Notes under the pieces: model-generated
The model's input: only the letters and a program-made list of their open reading frames with translations
Databases searched by the model: none
What the model was told of the DNA's origin: nothing
Program-made: the position numbers and the translations under genes
Shown: positions 14,316 through 21,572 of the stretch, piece by piece
Numbering within the stretch: position 1 is the first letter of the stretch
How the letters are laid out: each line of letters starts with the position of its first letter
IMG/VR virus record: IMGVR_UViG_3300036791_000244
Location: 1-23,549 of that record
DNA length: 23,549 nucleotides
Direction: 5' to 3' (one strand)
From: a virus

Positions 14316-15247
14316 CAACGACTCGCGAGCATCACGAAAGCATGAAAGGCATCGGTGATCAGCGCGTAGTTGATGCCGATTGATACGCCGAGGGCCAGGA
14401 TCAAGGCTCCGGTTGGCCATGGCAACGAGGACCATGGCATCTCGTCAGCCTCGGCCTCGGCAAGACTGCTGATGCGAGCATAGACGTTCGCAGATGGAAC
14501 GCATGCGCCGCCGGTGAAGACGCAAACCTTAGCAAACGAGTGCTTGTCTTTCCTGCCCCCGAGGTAGGTTTCCTGACCGATGCAGTGCACGTAACTGTCG
14601 CCGTCGCTCAGCATCAAATGCGCTTCGTTGCCCGAGAGCCGACTCTTATCTTTCGTGAGGTCGACGAATTGAACGGAATTCTGGCCGTCTTTATAGATCG
14701 GTTGCTGACCTTTTTGTTGTTGCCCGCTTGCGCCGCTCGTCCCTCCGCTTCCGCCCGAGGTATCGCGCGCGCTGCCGCTTCCGCCGCTCCCGCTTCCGCT
14801 CTGTTGCTGCTGCGCCGGCACGAGCTGCATGCGGGCGGTCTTGTTATCGGGCGCGGTCCAATAGCCTCCGTCCTGCGTCAGATGGAATTGTTGTTGATCG
14901 CTGCGCGTGCGAAACATCGCCACGTCGCCCTTCTGCAAGTTCTGCAAGCGATGCCGGCGATCGTCCATCACGCTACAGACTGGGAAAGACCGATTGCCGC
15001 CGCAGAAGGTGATAAAGCCTTCGGCGCCTCCGCTGATCTGGCCGTCCTGGCCCTTGTCGGCGTCCATGACGACGGACGTAAAACCGTAATTCTGCGGCGA
15101 CTCGACCTTCTGCCGCGTCTCGCCCTTCATAAAGTTGCCGGCCATCTCCTGCATGAGCTTGGAGTCGTCGACTCCGCTGATGACGCTGCGCGCGCCGCCG
15201 CCGACATAGCTGCGGAACGAAGTCTGAATCGGCGTCGCTCGGTGCAT
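14315..15247 (-). CDS. Mu gp45-like tail spike protein with hydrophobic C-terminus
   Basis: The 310-residue protein belongs to the Mu gp45 baseplate assembly/spike family, with an OB-like N-terminal part (about 50-113, FTSVVMDADKGQDGQISGGA, FPVCSVMDDRRHRLQNLQ, KGDVAMFR) and a beta-rich shaft. Two features are odd. A Gln/Ser/Gly linker spans about 146-181. The C-terminus (about 276-307, LPWPTGALILALGVSIGINYALI) is a predicted membrane helix. The membrane-puncturing tip is usually soluble, so the hydrophobic tail may act in the outer or inner membrane, or it may be an extra domain. The start is 3 nt after the hub stop. Confidence 0.8.
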   Translation of the reverse strand: MHRATPIQTSFRSYVGGGARSVISGVDDSKLMQEMAGNFMKGETRQKVESPQNYGFTSVVMDADKGQDGQISGGAEGFITFCGGNRSFPVCSVMDDRRHRLQNLQKGDVAMFRTRSDQQQFHLTQDGGYWTAPDNKTARMQLVPAQQQQSGSGSGGSGSARDTSGGSGGTSGASGQQQKGQQPIYKDGQNSVQFVDLTKDKSRLSGNEAHLMLSDGDSYVHCIGQETYLGGRKDKHSFAKVCVFTGGACVPSANVYARISSLAEAEADEMPWSSLPWPTGALILALGVSIGINYALITDAFHAFVMLASR

Positions 15248-15249
15248 TG

Positions 15250-16476
15250 CTATTCAAGCCAATCTGCCGGCAGCTCGGGCGCCTGCACGGATTGCGGCGC
15301 CGTTGCCGGTTGCGTGTTGAGCGAGCCGCCCTGATCGAGCGGCTTCGGCGCGGCCGGATTGGTCACGTCGAATTCGGAAACATTGTTGAGCAGCCACGGG
15401 ACGACGAGGTCGAGCGTCGTCTTCGTTCCCTGATTTGAATCTTGCGTGAAGGTCAACGTCTCGATCTTCATGACTTGCGTGATCATTGCGGACGGGCTGT
15501 AGACCTCGACATCGTCGCCGGCCTGCCAAAGCCCGGAGTTGTCCGGGTAGCGGAACCATCCTTGCACCTCGATGGTCGCGCGGACGATCGTGCCATCGTG
15601 CCATTTCTGCTCGTTGGCGGCGCGAAGGTGCAGCATCCCGCGGTCGATCGGCTGCTCGGTCGGCGTGAGCAATGGGCTGTAGTGCGATAGCCGTCCGGGC
15701 GCGATTGCTTCCTGCTCGGCCGCCATGGGCCCATTCATCTCATCGTGCCCCTGCTGCTGATTGCGCACGATGTACTCGTTAAACCAATTCTCGATGCTGA
15801 TGATCGCTTGGCAGCGCAGGATATTTTCGCCCTCGACGCAGCGCCCGGTGACCGGCGAGGTGTGATCGCCGATGAAGAGCATTTGGCCGTATTGGTTGCT
15901 GCCGACGATGACGCCGATATTGCGACCGAGCCGCTCGAAGAAATCCCAAATCGTTTCGCCCGGATTGATCTGCGCTTCTTTGAACGGCGTTTCGTTGATC
16001 TCGCCGACGTAGCAAGGTTTCGACTCGAACGGCGCGAGCACGCGCTCGACGATCTGCTTGTAGGTCATATTGTCGAAGTTGCCGTCCTTGTCGATGTGGC
16101 TCGCGCGCGCGGCGAACCAAGTCAGGCCGACGCCTTGCAGCGTGACGCCATGGCTGTTTGCATCGTACGCAGTTTGACGAATGAGGATGATGCCGGAGAT
16201 CGCGAGTTGCCCGCCGAGATAGATCGCGCATTCATCGCCCGGCTGAAACTGCGCTTGCGTCCAGTAATTCGGCACCGGCACGTCTTCGGCACAAACAAAT
16301 CTGAAGATCGGATAGGGCTCAGCCCAGCGAATTTGTACGTACACCGACTCCCAATTCTGGAAATCCATTCCGTTGACGCGGATCGTGGCCGTCTCACGCG
16401 GCCTGATTTGCGCTGGGGCCAGCTCGAAAAACTGTTGCCCTTCCGAAATGATGTTGCAGGTCGTCGTATCGGTCAT
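15250..16476 (-). CDS. Baseplate hub protein (Mu gpP/gp44-like)
   Basis: The 408-residue protein fits the tail hub family of Mu gpP/P2 gpD type: early ATIRVNGMDFQNWESVYVQI, then an FQPGDECAIYLGG strand, Y.QIVERVLAPF (about 140-150), PGETIWDFFERLGRNIGVIVG (about 172-192, the typical hub signature), and a C-terminal WFRYPDNSGLWQAGDDVEVY. The hub would sit on the spike and below the tube. It is followed directly by the spike gene and preceded, 2 nt away, by the second half of the gpN-like protein. Confidence 0.85.
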   Translation of the reverse strand: MTDTTTCNIISEGQQFFELAPAQIRPRETATIRVNGMDFQNWESVYVQIRWAEPYPIFRFVCAEDVPVPNYWTQAQFQPGDECAIYLGGQLAISGIILIRQTAYDANSHGVTLQGVGLTWFAARASHIDKDGNFDNMTYKQIVERVLAPFESKPCYVGEINETPFKEAQINPGETIWDFFERLGRNIGVIVGSNQYGQMLFIGDHTSPVTGRCVEGENILRCQAIISIENWFNEYIVRNQQQGHDEMNGPMAAEQEAIAPGRLSHYSPLLTPTEQPIDRGMLHLRAANEQKWHDGTIVRATIEVQGWFRYPDNSGLWQAGDDVEVYSPSAMITQVMKIETLTFTQDSNQGTKTTLDLVVPWLLNNVSEFDVTNPAAPKPLDQGGSLNTQPATAPQSVQAPELPADWLE

Positions 16477-16478
16477 CG

Positions 16479-17147
16479 TTACGCCGAGAGAGCGATCCCA
16501 GATGCCGGAGCAAAGGCGGGATGTACGATCTTGTTCTCCTGCCTGATCTCATCGCCGCGACTTCCGTCCGCGTAGAGCCGCTGCGCGAGGACGAGCGTCG
16601 GCATGGGAAACGCAAAGACGTATTGCAGCACCCGCGGCAGCGGACGTGCGGTGACGACCAGATGATGAATGATCGCCGCGTGCAGCTCGACCATCACGCG
16701 ATAGGTCATTTGATCCATTTCGTCGGCGGTTGATTCTTCGACATTGGCGAAGACCGCATTCATCTGATCTTTAAGCAGATCGACGTCCTCGCGGCTCGTG
16801 AAGCTTATGCCGGCGATGACGCGGCCCTCGGTGCTCAAGCAAAGCTCGATGATCGAGTTGGTGATCATGATCCCGCCGACCGTCTTCGGTGTCTCGTTGA
16901 AGACCTGAAGGCGAACCGCGGCGAGCTGTGGTTGCGAGATGCCAGCCTTGAAGGCGAGATCGAAGCAATTGGCGAGCGGCGGCCCGGCTTGATCATTCTG
17001 AATCAGCAGCTCGGCATTGACGCTCAAGGCGCCGCAAGCCGTGCGCACGTCGGAGCCGGCGCGCCCCTGCGACGGCATGAAGGCTAGCAGCGCCGCCAAA
17101 CTGCGCTGCATGATCGGTGCGGCTTCCTCTGCATCGATCTTTTGCAT
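16479..17147 (-). CDS. DNA circularisation protein, C-terminal half (Mu gpN-like)
   Basis: The 222-residue protein resembles the C-terminal half of the Mu gpN/DNA circularisation family. The match includes FDLAFKAGISQPQLAAVRL, EGRVIAGISFTSREDVDLLK, MNAVFANVEES.ADEMD, TARPLPRVLQYVFAFPMPTL and LAQRLYADGSRGDEIRQENK with VHPAFAPASG near the end. In related phages this is the second part of a single polypeptide of about 400-490 residues. I choose the ATG at 17147 because it overlaps the stop of the first half as TGATG, which suggests both halves are made in step. gpN belongs to the tail and baseplate of Mu. Confidence 0.7.
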   Translation of the reverse strand: MQKIDAEEAAPIMQRSLAALLAFMPSQGRAGSDVRTACGALSVNAELLIQNDQAGPPLANCFDLAFKAGISQPQLAAVRLQVFNETPKTVGGIMITNSIIELCLSTEGRVIAGISFTSREDVDLLKDQMNAVFANVEESTADEMDQMTYRVMVELHAAIIHHLVVTARPLPRVLQYVFAFPMPTLVLAQRLYADGSRGDEIRQENKIVHPAFAPASGIALSA

Positions 17148-17740
17148 CAGGGTTGACCGCCGCCGGGCCGCGGGATCAGGACGGGAGCGTGCGCGGCGAG
17201 GATGGCGGTCTGCTGCTCGAGTCCGGACATGACTTGCACGATGCGCGCTTTCGCGGCCAGCGATGCGGCCCGCAGCGCGTCGGTGCTCGAAAAGTCCTGT
17301 ATCCCGGGCGCGGCGCCGTATTCGACGAAGGTCATATCGAAGGTACAAAAGCCGCCGATCTTTTCCTCCTCGGTCCATCGATATTGCGGACAGACCACGG
17401 TGATCGGATCGATCGTCGGTAGTTGTAGGACGCCCGGGTCGATCGCCTCCAATTCATTGATCAAGGCATCGCGCGCGATTCGATAGTCGCGGCTGTAGAG
17501 CGTGATCCCGGTCTCGACCGGAAAGGTGATGCAATAGCCGCGCACGGTGAAGGTGCGGACGCGACGGCCCATGTCCTCGGAATAAGGGACGTCTTTTTTC
17601 GGGAATTCATGGACGACAATGCGGCGCCCGGATTCTTTGGCGCCCGCCTCGACATGAAACAGCGCCCCGCGAAAGGACGCTGGCAAAAGAGCGTCCCGCC
17701 AAGGGACGCTCGGCATTTTGATGATGCCGAAGCTGGCCAT
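17147..17740 (-). CDS. DNA circularisation protein, N-terminal half (Mu gpN-like)
   Basis: The 197-residue protein carries the DNA_circ_N domain (Pfam PF07157): WRDALLPASFRGALFHVEAG (about 14-33), GRRIVVHEFPKKDVPYSEDMG, RRVRTFTVRGYCI, ARDALINELEAIDPGVLQLP. The domain normally heads a longer protein, and here it ends after a short helical and Pro-rich tail (LIPRPGGGQP). The next gene carries the missing C-terminal half. The start codon at 17740 lies directly after the tape measure stop. Confidence 0.85.
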   Translation of the reverse strand: MASFGIIKMPSVPWRDALLPASFRGALFHVEAGAKESGRRIVVHEFPKKDVPYSEDMGRRVRTFTVRGYCITFPVETGITLYSRDYRIARDALINELEAIDPGVLQLPTIDPITVVCPQYRWTEEEKIGGFCTFDMTFVEYGAAPGIQDFSSTDALRAASLAAKARIVQVMSGLEQQTAILAAHAPVLIPRPGGGQP

Positions 17741-20581
17741 TTACTCTTGCATCTGCGCCAGCGAGCTAGCCGCCGGCTCCATTTGTTGTTGACGATTGAC
17801 CGAGACGCGTTTGAACAAGCCTTTGGCTCCGGCATCGACGCGCGTGCCGCGCGGCGCGTTGACGCTGACATTGAGGTCCGCGCTGCCGGTGACCGTGTGC
17901 GTCATCCCGCGATCGATCCCGGTGCGATCGGCGACCGCTGAATCGAGTATCTGATGGCGAATTTGATACTGGCCCGGACGCGTGCCGATGGTGATAGGCC
18001 GACTGGAGACGACGTCGCGTCCGTACTGACCAACGCCATGCTCCGGCCCTTCCGGATTGAATTGATTGGCGCCGACGCCGCGAAACCCGATTATCTCGCC
18101 TGACGCATTCTTAATCGGGACAGCTCCCGTGACGTGCGATCCCGTCGAGCCGACGCCAGTGCCTTGCCTTACGGCGATGTTGATCGCGTTTGGATCGCTC
18201 GAATATCCGGCACCTCCGACGCCGCCGAAATTATTCCAATTCGATGCCACCGCCGGATCACGGGGCGGAATGCCGCCGTGCTCCTTGACGACCGATGCCA
18301 TAAACTGTCCGCACGTCGCTTCGCTGAGGTTGATGCCGTGCGCCATCATGTAGGCGTGGATATTGTGAGGCTTGGCGCCGGCGAGCGTCATAGCCTCAAG
18401 ATCGGACTGGAAGTGAGACGGGACCGCGTTGCTTTGCGGCGGCATGCCGGGCGGCGCTCCGGCTGCTGTGGTGGGCGCCGAGAGCTGATGCTGGAATTTC
18501 GTGACCGCCCCGGGCCATTGGCGATTGGTGCCGCCGGGATCGTTGCGGGCGCCGACCGGTGCGTAGGTACGCGCCATGCCGGCGATCGTACCGCCGCCGC
18601 GCGCGTAGTTGCGCCCGATCGCTTGGCCGGCGGCGCTGATGCCCTCCCCGATCGAGGGAAAACTCGTGTACTTGCCGTGCTGAAATATTCCCGCTGGATT
18701 GAGCCGCGTCGCCAGCAGATGCGACTTGCCGCGACCAGTCTCCTCCGCCATGACAGCGGCCATCACGGACGGCGGTACGTTGTTGGCCTTTGCGGCGGCG
18801 ACGACGTTCTCGTACTCGCCGCCGAGGGGAGTGCCGGAGAACATCTTGTCGTAGGCCGCCCGGCTGAGATCGCCCTCATCTCCTGCGGCGCCGCCGCCGC
18901 CTCCGCCTCGCCTGACCGGTTCGCCAGTGATGCGCTGAGCCTGCGCAAGCGCGCCCATGCTGCGAAGATCGTACGGAACGCGGCCGGTCGAAGCGCCCCA
19001 CGCGCCGCTGACGCCGGCCGGCCCGGGCACGTTCTCGTCCGCACCCGGTCCGGTGCCGGGACCAACTCTTTCGGGCTCGCCAGTGAGGCGCTGAATCTGC
19101 GCCGCAACTGCGGGGTTGCGCGACCCATACGGGACGCGGCCGCCCGAAGCTCCCCATGCGCTGCCGGTGGCGCCCCAGCCGGGGAGATCGCCCATCGGGT
19201 TCGAAAGGCCGCTCATGCGCATGTTGCCGGGGAGCGTCAGGTAGTTGACGAGCTTTTTCATCTCGCCCGTCAATTCCTTCGTGACCTTTGTTTGCTCCTC
19301 GATCGAGCTGACGCCGTGCGCGGGCGTGACGGTCTCGCCCGCATGCAGCATGGCGTACATATCGCGCGTGACAATACCGCCGTGTTGATGCGGCGCGCCG
19401 AGGACCGGATAGTCCCCGTACATCTTCCGCAGCAAATCCCCTGTCGGCGTTCCCGAGGTGGCTGCCGCCGGAGGCTGCGGGGCCATTTGTTTGAACAGTT
19501 GAGATTTCTCGTGCGGGGCCGCGGGCGCGTTCGGCCCGATGCCGATCAGCTCCCAGAGGTTTCGCAGCTTCGCCGTCGCGTCATCGACCGCGGTCGAAAC
19601 CAGCTTCACCGCCTTTTCGACGCCCGCCAACACGGGTACGAGCGTCGCGATGGCGAGCCCGCCGATGTCATCCTTGATGTGCGTCCACTCCTGTCCGATC
19701 AAGGTCGTCAAGCGCCAGAATTCTTTCGCGTCATCGATTCTCTGCTGCGCTCTCTTATTCTCCTCGTCGTCCGTGATCCTGATCTGCTCTTTGAGCTTCC
19801 ATAGATTGTTGACGTGGAAAATCTGACTGTCGAAATTGCGGACCGCCTCCTCGCCGGCAGCTTTTGCGACCTGCGGATCGAGACCGGGGAACCGCCTGCG
19901 CGCCGCCTCCTCTGCGTTTCGTTTGACGAATTCATTGATCCGTTGCAGGTCCTGCATGCCCTGCTGCGCAGATTCGCGCGGCATCCTCCCAAGCAGCAGC
20001 TCCATTTCCTCTTTTTGCCGAGCATTCATGCTCGGAATGCCCTTGAGTGCCTCCTCTCTGACTTTGCTGAAGACGCGCGTCAGGTCGACTTGCGCTTCTG
20101 TGAAGCCGGTAATGTCTTGCGTGGCCTCCGCGGCGTTGGAACCGGCCCGCTCGTAAGCCTCACCCATTTCTCGGATTTGCGCCGCGGGCATTTGCGTCCG
20201 TTCCGCGACGTGACCCAGCTCTACTAATTTTGCTGAAAGCGGACTGAGCGAGTCGACCACTTTTTTGAGCCCGAGCCCGAGCGCGGCGAGGCCGATCACG
20301 AGGCCGCCAGCGCCGACGCCGAAAGCGGCAAAGGCCGCGGTGCCGCTGCGGATGCCGGTCACGAATTCCGGCACGACGGACTTCGCCGCCTTTTCCATCG
20401 TTGCCAGGAAAGGCGCAAAACCGCGCTGCACCTCGTCGACGCTGCGGCGGAAGCGATTCATGTTATCGCTGGCCTGCCCGCCGCCGATCTGCTGCATCGA
20501 CTGTTGTAGATTGCGCAAGCCCGCCGACGCGTTGTCGACGAGCGTGACGGTCAATCTTAGTTCGTCGGCTTCAGTCGCCAT
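17741..20581 (-). CDS. Tape measure protein with two predicted wall-degrading domains
   Basis: The 946-residue protein sets tail length. The N-terminus has helical, coiled-coil-prone sequence and a hydrophobic stretch (about 85-110, FAAFGVGAGGLVIGLAALGL) typical of tape measures. A low-complexity middle carries a tandem repeat (about 472-506 and 523-558, AWGAS.GRVPY). Residues about 583-700 resemble a glucosaminidase or lysozyme-like domain: VPPSVMAAVMAEETGRGKSH, LNPAGIFQHGKYTSFPSIGE, YAPVGARNDPGGTN. Residues about 737-850 resemble an NlpC/P60-like or related Cys peptidase: ATCGQFMASVV (C757) and GSHVTGAVPI (H816). Such domains would open peptidoglycan during DNA entry. The start overlaps the -1 frame chaperone by 11 bp. 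Confidence 0.85.
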   Translation of the reverse strand: MATEADELRLTVTLVDNASAGLRNLQQSMQQIGGGQASDNMNRFRRSVDEVQRGFAPFLATMEKAAKSVVPEFVTGIRSGTAAFAAFGVGAGGLVIGLAALGLGLKKVVDSLSPLSAKLVELGHVAERTQMPAAQIREMGEAYERAGSNAAEATQDITGFTEAQVDLTRVFSKVREEALKGIPSMNARQKEEMELLLGRMPRESAQQGMQDLQRINEFVKRNAEEAARRRFPGLDPQVAKAAGEEAVRNFDSQIFHVNNLWKLKEQIRITDDEENKRAQQRIDDAKEFWRLTTLIGQEWTHIKDDIGGLAIATLVPVLAGVEKAVKLVSTAVDDATAKLRNLWELIGIGPNAPAAPHEKSQLFKQMAPQPPAAATSGTPTGDLLRKMYGDYPVLGAPHQHGGIVTRDMYAMLHAGETVTPAHGVSSIEEQTKVTKELTGEMKKLVNYLTLPGNMRMSGLSNPMGDLPGWGATGSAWGASGGRVPYGSRNPAVAAQIQRLTGEPERVGPGTGPGADENVPGPAGVSGAWGASTGRVPYDLRSMGALAQAQRITGEPVRRGGGGGGAAGDEGDLSRAAYDKMFSGTPLGGEYENVVAAAKANNVPPSVMAAVMAEETGRGKSHLLATRLNPAGIFQHGKYTSFPSIGEGISAAGQAIGRNYARGGGTIAGMARTYAPVGARNDPGGTNRQWPGAVTKFQHQLSAPTTAAGAPPGMPPQSNAVPSHFQSDLEAMTLAGAKPHNIHAYMMAHGINLSEATCGQFMASVVKEHGGIPPRDPAVASNWNNFGGVGGAGYSSDPNAINIAVRQGTGVGSTGSHVTGAVPIKNASGEIIGFRGVGANQFNPEGPEHGVGQYGRDVVSSRPITIGTRPGQYQIRHQILDSAVADRTGIDRGMTHTVTGSADLNVSVNAPRGTRVDAGAKGLFKRVSVNRQQQMEPAASSLAQMQE

Positions 20582-20744
20582 CGTCGTCCCTGGAGCGCTG
20601 GCGCAGCTCCGCGATCTTCTTTGTCCAATAGACGTGAGTGAAGACGTCCGTCAGCGGCATCGAGAGAAAGGTCGCCGGCGATTGGTGATACCAGTGCGCG
20701 AGCCAGTAGCAATCGAGGACCAACATTTCCTCGTCGCCCTTCAT
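20571..20744 (-). CDS. Tail assembly chaperone, -1 frame extension
   Basis: This frame encodes a short protein with LDCYWLAHWYHQSPATFL and VFTHVYWTKKIAEL, a pattern recurring in the T-extension part of tail chaperones. It can be read in two ways. One is free initiation at the ATG at 20744, overlapping the 0-frame stop (ATGA). The other is a -1 frameshift at the T7 run (20774-20768) from the upstream chaperone gene, giving a fusion of about 196 residues. The second matches the known G/GT strategy of tailed phages. The frame ends within the start of the tape measure gene. Confidence 0.65.
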   Translation of the reverse strand: MKGDEEMLVLDCYWLAHWYHQSPATFLSMPLTDVFTHVYWTKKIAELRQRSRDDDGD

Positions 20745-21160
20745 TCCCACGCCTCCGATGAAGGAAGAAAAAAACGGAAGAGCTTCCATGCGATCGTCTG
20801 CCAATCGCGCGGATCGATCTGGTCGAGGATCGGAGTCAGCGTGCCGGAGAGGGCGCCGATCATGGCGTGCATTTTCGGCTCGTCGAAAACAAAGCGCCCG
20901 TTCTCGTCCATCTTGAGCGGGATGCCGACGCGGTTGAGATCGCCGCCGGTTGGTTGCCGGAGCGAAAGCTCGTGCAGCGTGCCGCGTGTCGGATCGTTGA
21001 TCGGCTTGTACTTGAGTTTGACGACCAACGGCCAGACCTCCGGCGGCAGCTCTGGCTTGGTGGGCGCCGGCGCCGGCGTCGTCGGCGGCTCGGCCGCCTC
21101 GACGAGTTGGAAGCCCTCGCGGAGTGGCTGGCCTTCGGCGATGTTTGTTGGTTTGTTCAT
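20741..21160 (-). CDS. Tail assembly chaperone (Mu gp41-like)
   Basis: The 139-residue protein is of the Mu gp41 tail assembly type. It has a low-complexity N-terminus (about 20-38, EAAEPPTTPAPAPTKPELPP), then a conserved core (VVKLKYKPINDPTRGTLHEL, SLRQPTGGDLNRVGIP, a typical DL-rich segment) and C-terminal DWQTIAWKLFRFFLPSSEAWE. It lies between tube and tape measure, as in Mu. It contains a T7 slip site 27 nt before its stop, so a fraction of product should continue in the -1 frame. Tail chaperones of this kind bind the tape measure during tail assembly. Confidence 0.8.
   Translation of the reverse strand: MNKPTNIAEGQPLREGFQLVEAAEPPTTPAPAPTKPELPPEVWPLVVKLKYKPINDPTRGTLHELSLRQPTGGDLNRVGIPLKMDENGRFVFDEPKMHAMIGALSGTLTPILDQIDPRDWQTIAWKLFRFFLPSSEAWE
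20768..20774 (-). promoter_or_regulatory. Slippery T7 site for -1 ribosomal frameshift
   Basis: On the coding strand the frame-0 codons are CGT TTT TTT CTT, so the last T of CGT plus two TTT codons form the heptamer T TTT TTT, a good X XXY YYZ slip site. A -1 shift continues as TCT TCC TTC into a 65-codon extension that ends inside the tape measure start. The position between tube and tape measure is where tail chaperone frameshifts occur. Mu itself is reported to use a -2 shift. Confidence 0.75.
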
Positions 21161-21164
21161 GCGC

Positions 21165-21533
21165 TTATCCCAGGTCGATCTCGGAGCAGGTCACGCCTTC
21201 CCAGCGGACGCGGACTTGCCCGTCGCGGGTGTTGGCGTCGAAGCCGGCCTTCGAGCAGGCCTGCCCGAGCGTGTACTGCTTCTTGTTGGCGAGCTGCGCG
21301 ACGACGGTGACGTTGACCTGATTCGCGAGGTCCGCGAGGTTGAGCGCGGGCACCGTCGAAATATCGCCCTCTATGTAGGGGACCCTCGGCAGTTCTTGGT
21401 AGCCGTGGATTCCGTCCTGCCCGGCGATCATCGTACGCTCGATCACTGATGGGCTGACGGTGAAGTTCCCGCGCAGCGCCATTTGGTTGCCATCGACCAT
21501 GCAAAGGGCGATGCCGGCAAATCTCTCTGCCAT
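21165..21533 (-). CDS. Tail tube protein (Mu gpM-like)
   Basis: The 122-residue protein has the Mu-type tail tube pattern (PF10618): start FAGIALCMVDGNQMALRGNF, then SVIERTMIAGQDGIHGYQEL, YIEGDISTVPALNLADL, and the C-terminal DGQVRVRWEGVTCSEI. It polymerises into the inner tube of the contractile tail. AGGAG lies 8-9 nt before the ATG. It follows the sheath gene, as expected. Confidence 0.9.
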   Translation of the reverse strand: MAERFAGIALCMVDGNQMALRGNFTVSPSVIERTMIAGQDGIHGYQELPRVPYIEGDISTVPALNLADLANQVNVTVVAQLANKKQYTLGQACSKAGFDANTRDGQVRVRWEGVTCSEIDLG

Positions 21534-21572
21534 GTTGGTAGCTCCTGATTAGGATGAGAAAGAACCGCCGGC

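Noticed and set aside
18134-19804. 556-codon open frame on the + strand
   Set aside because: It lies wholly opposite the tape measure gene and has the Arg/Ala-rich composition typical of an antisense shadow in GC-rich DNA.
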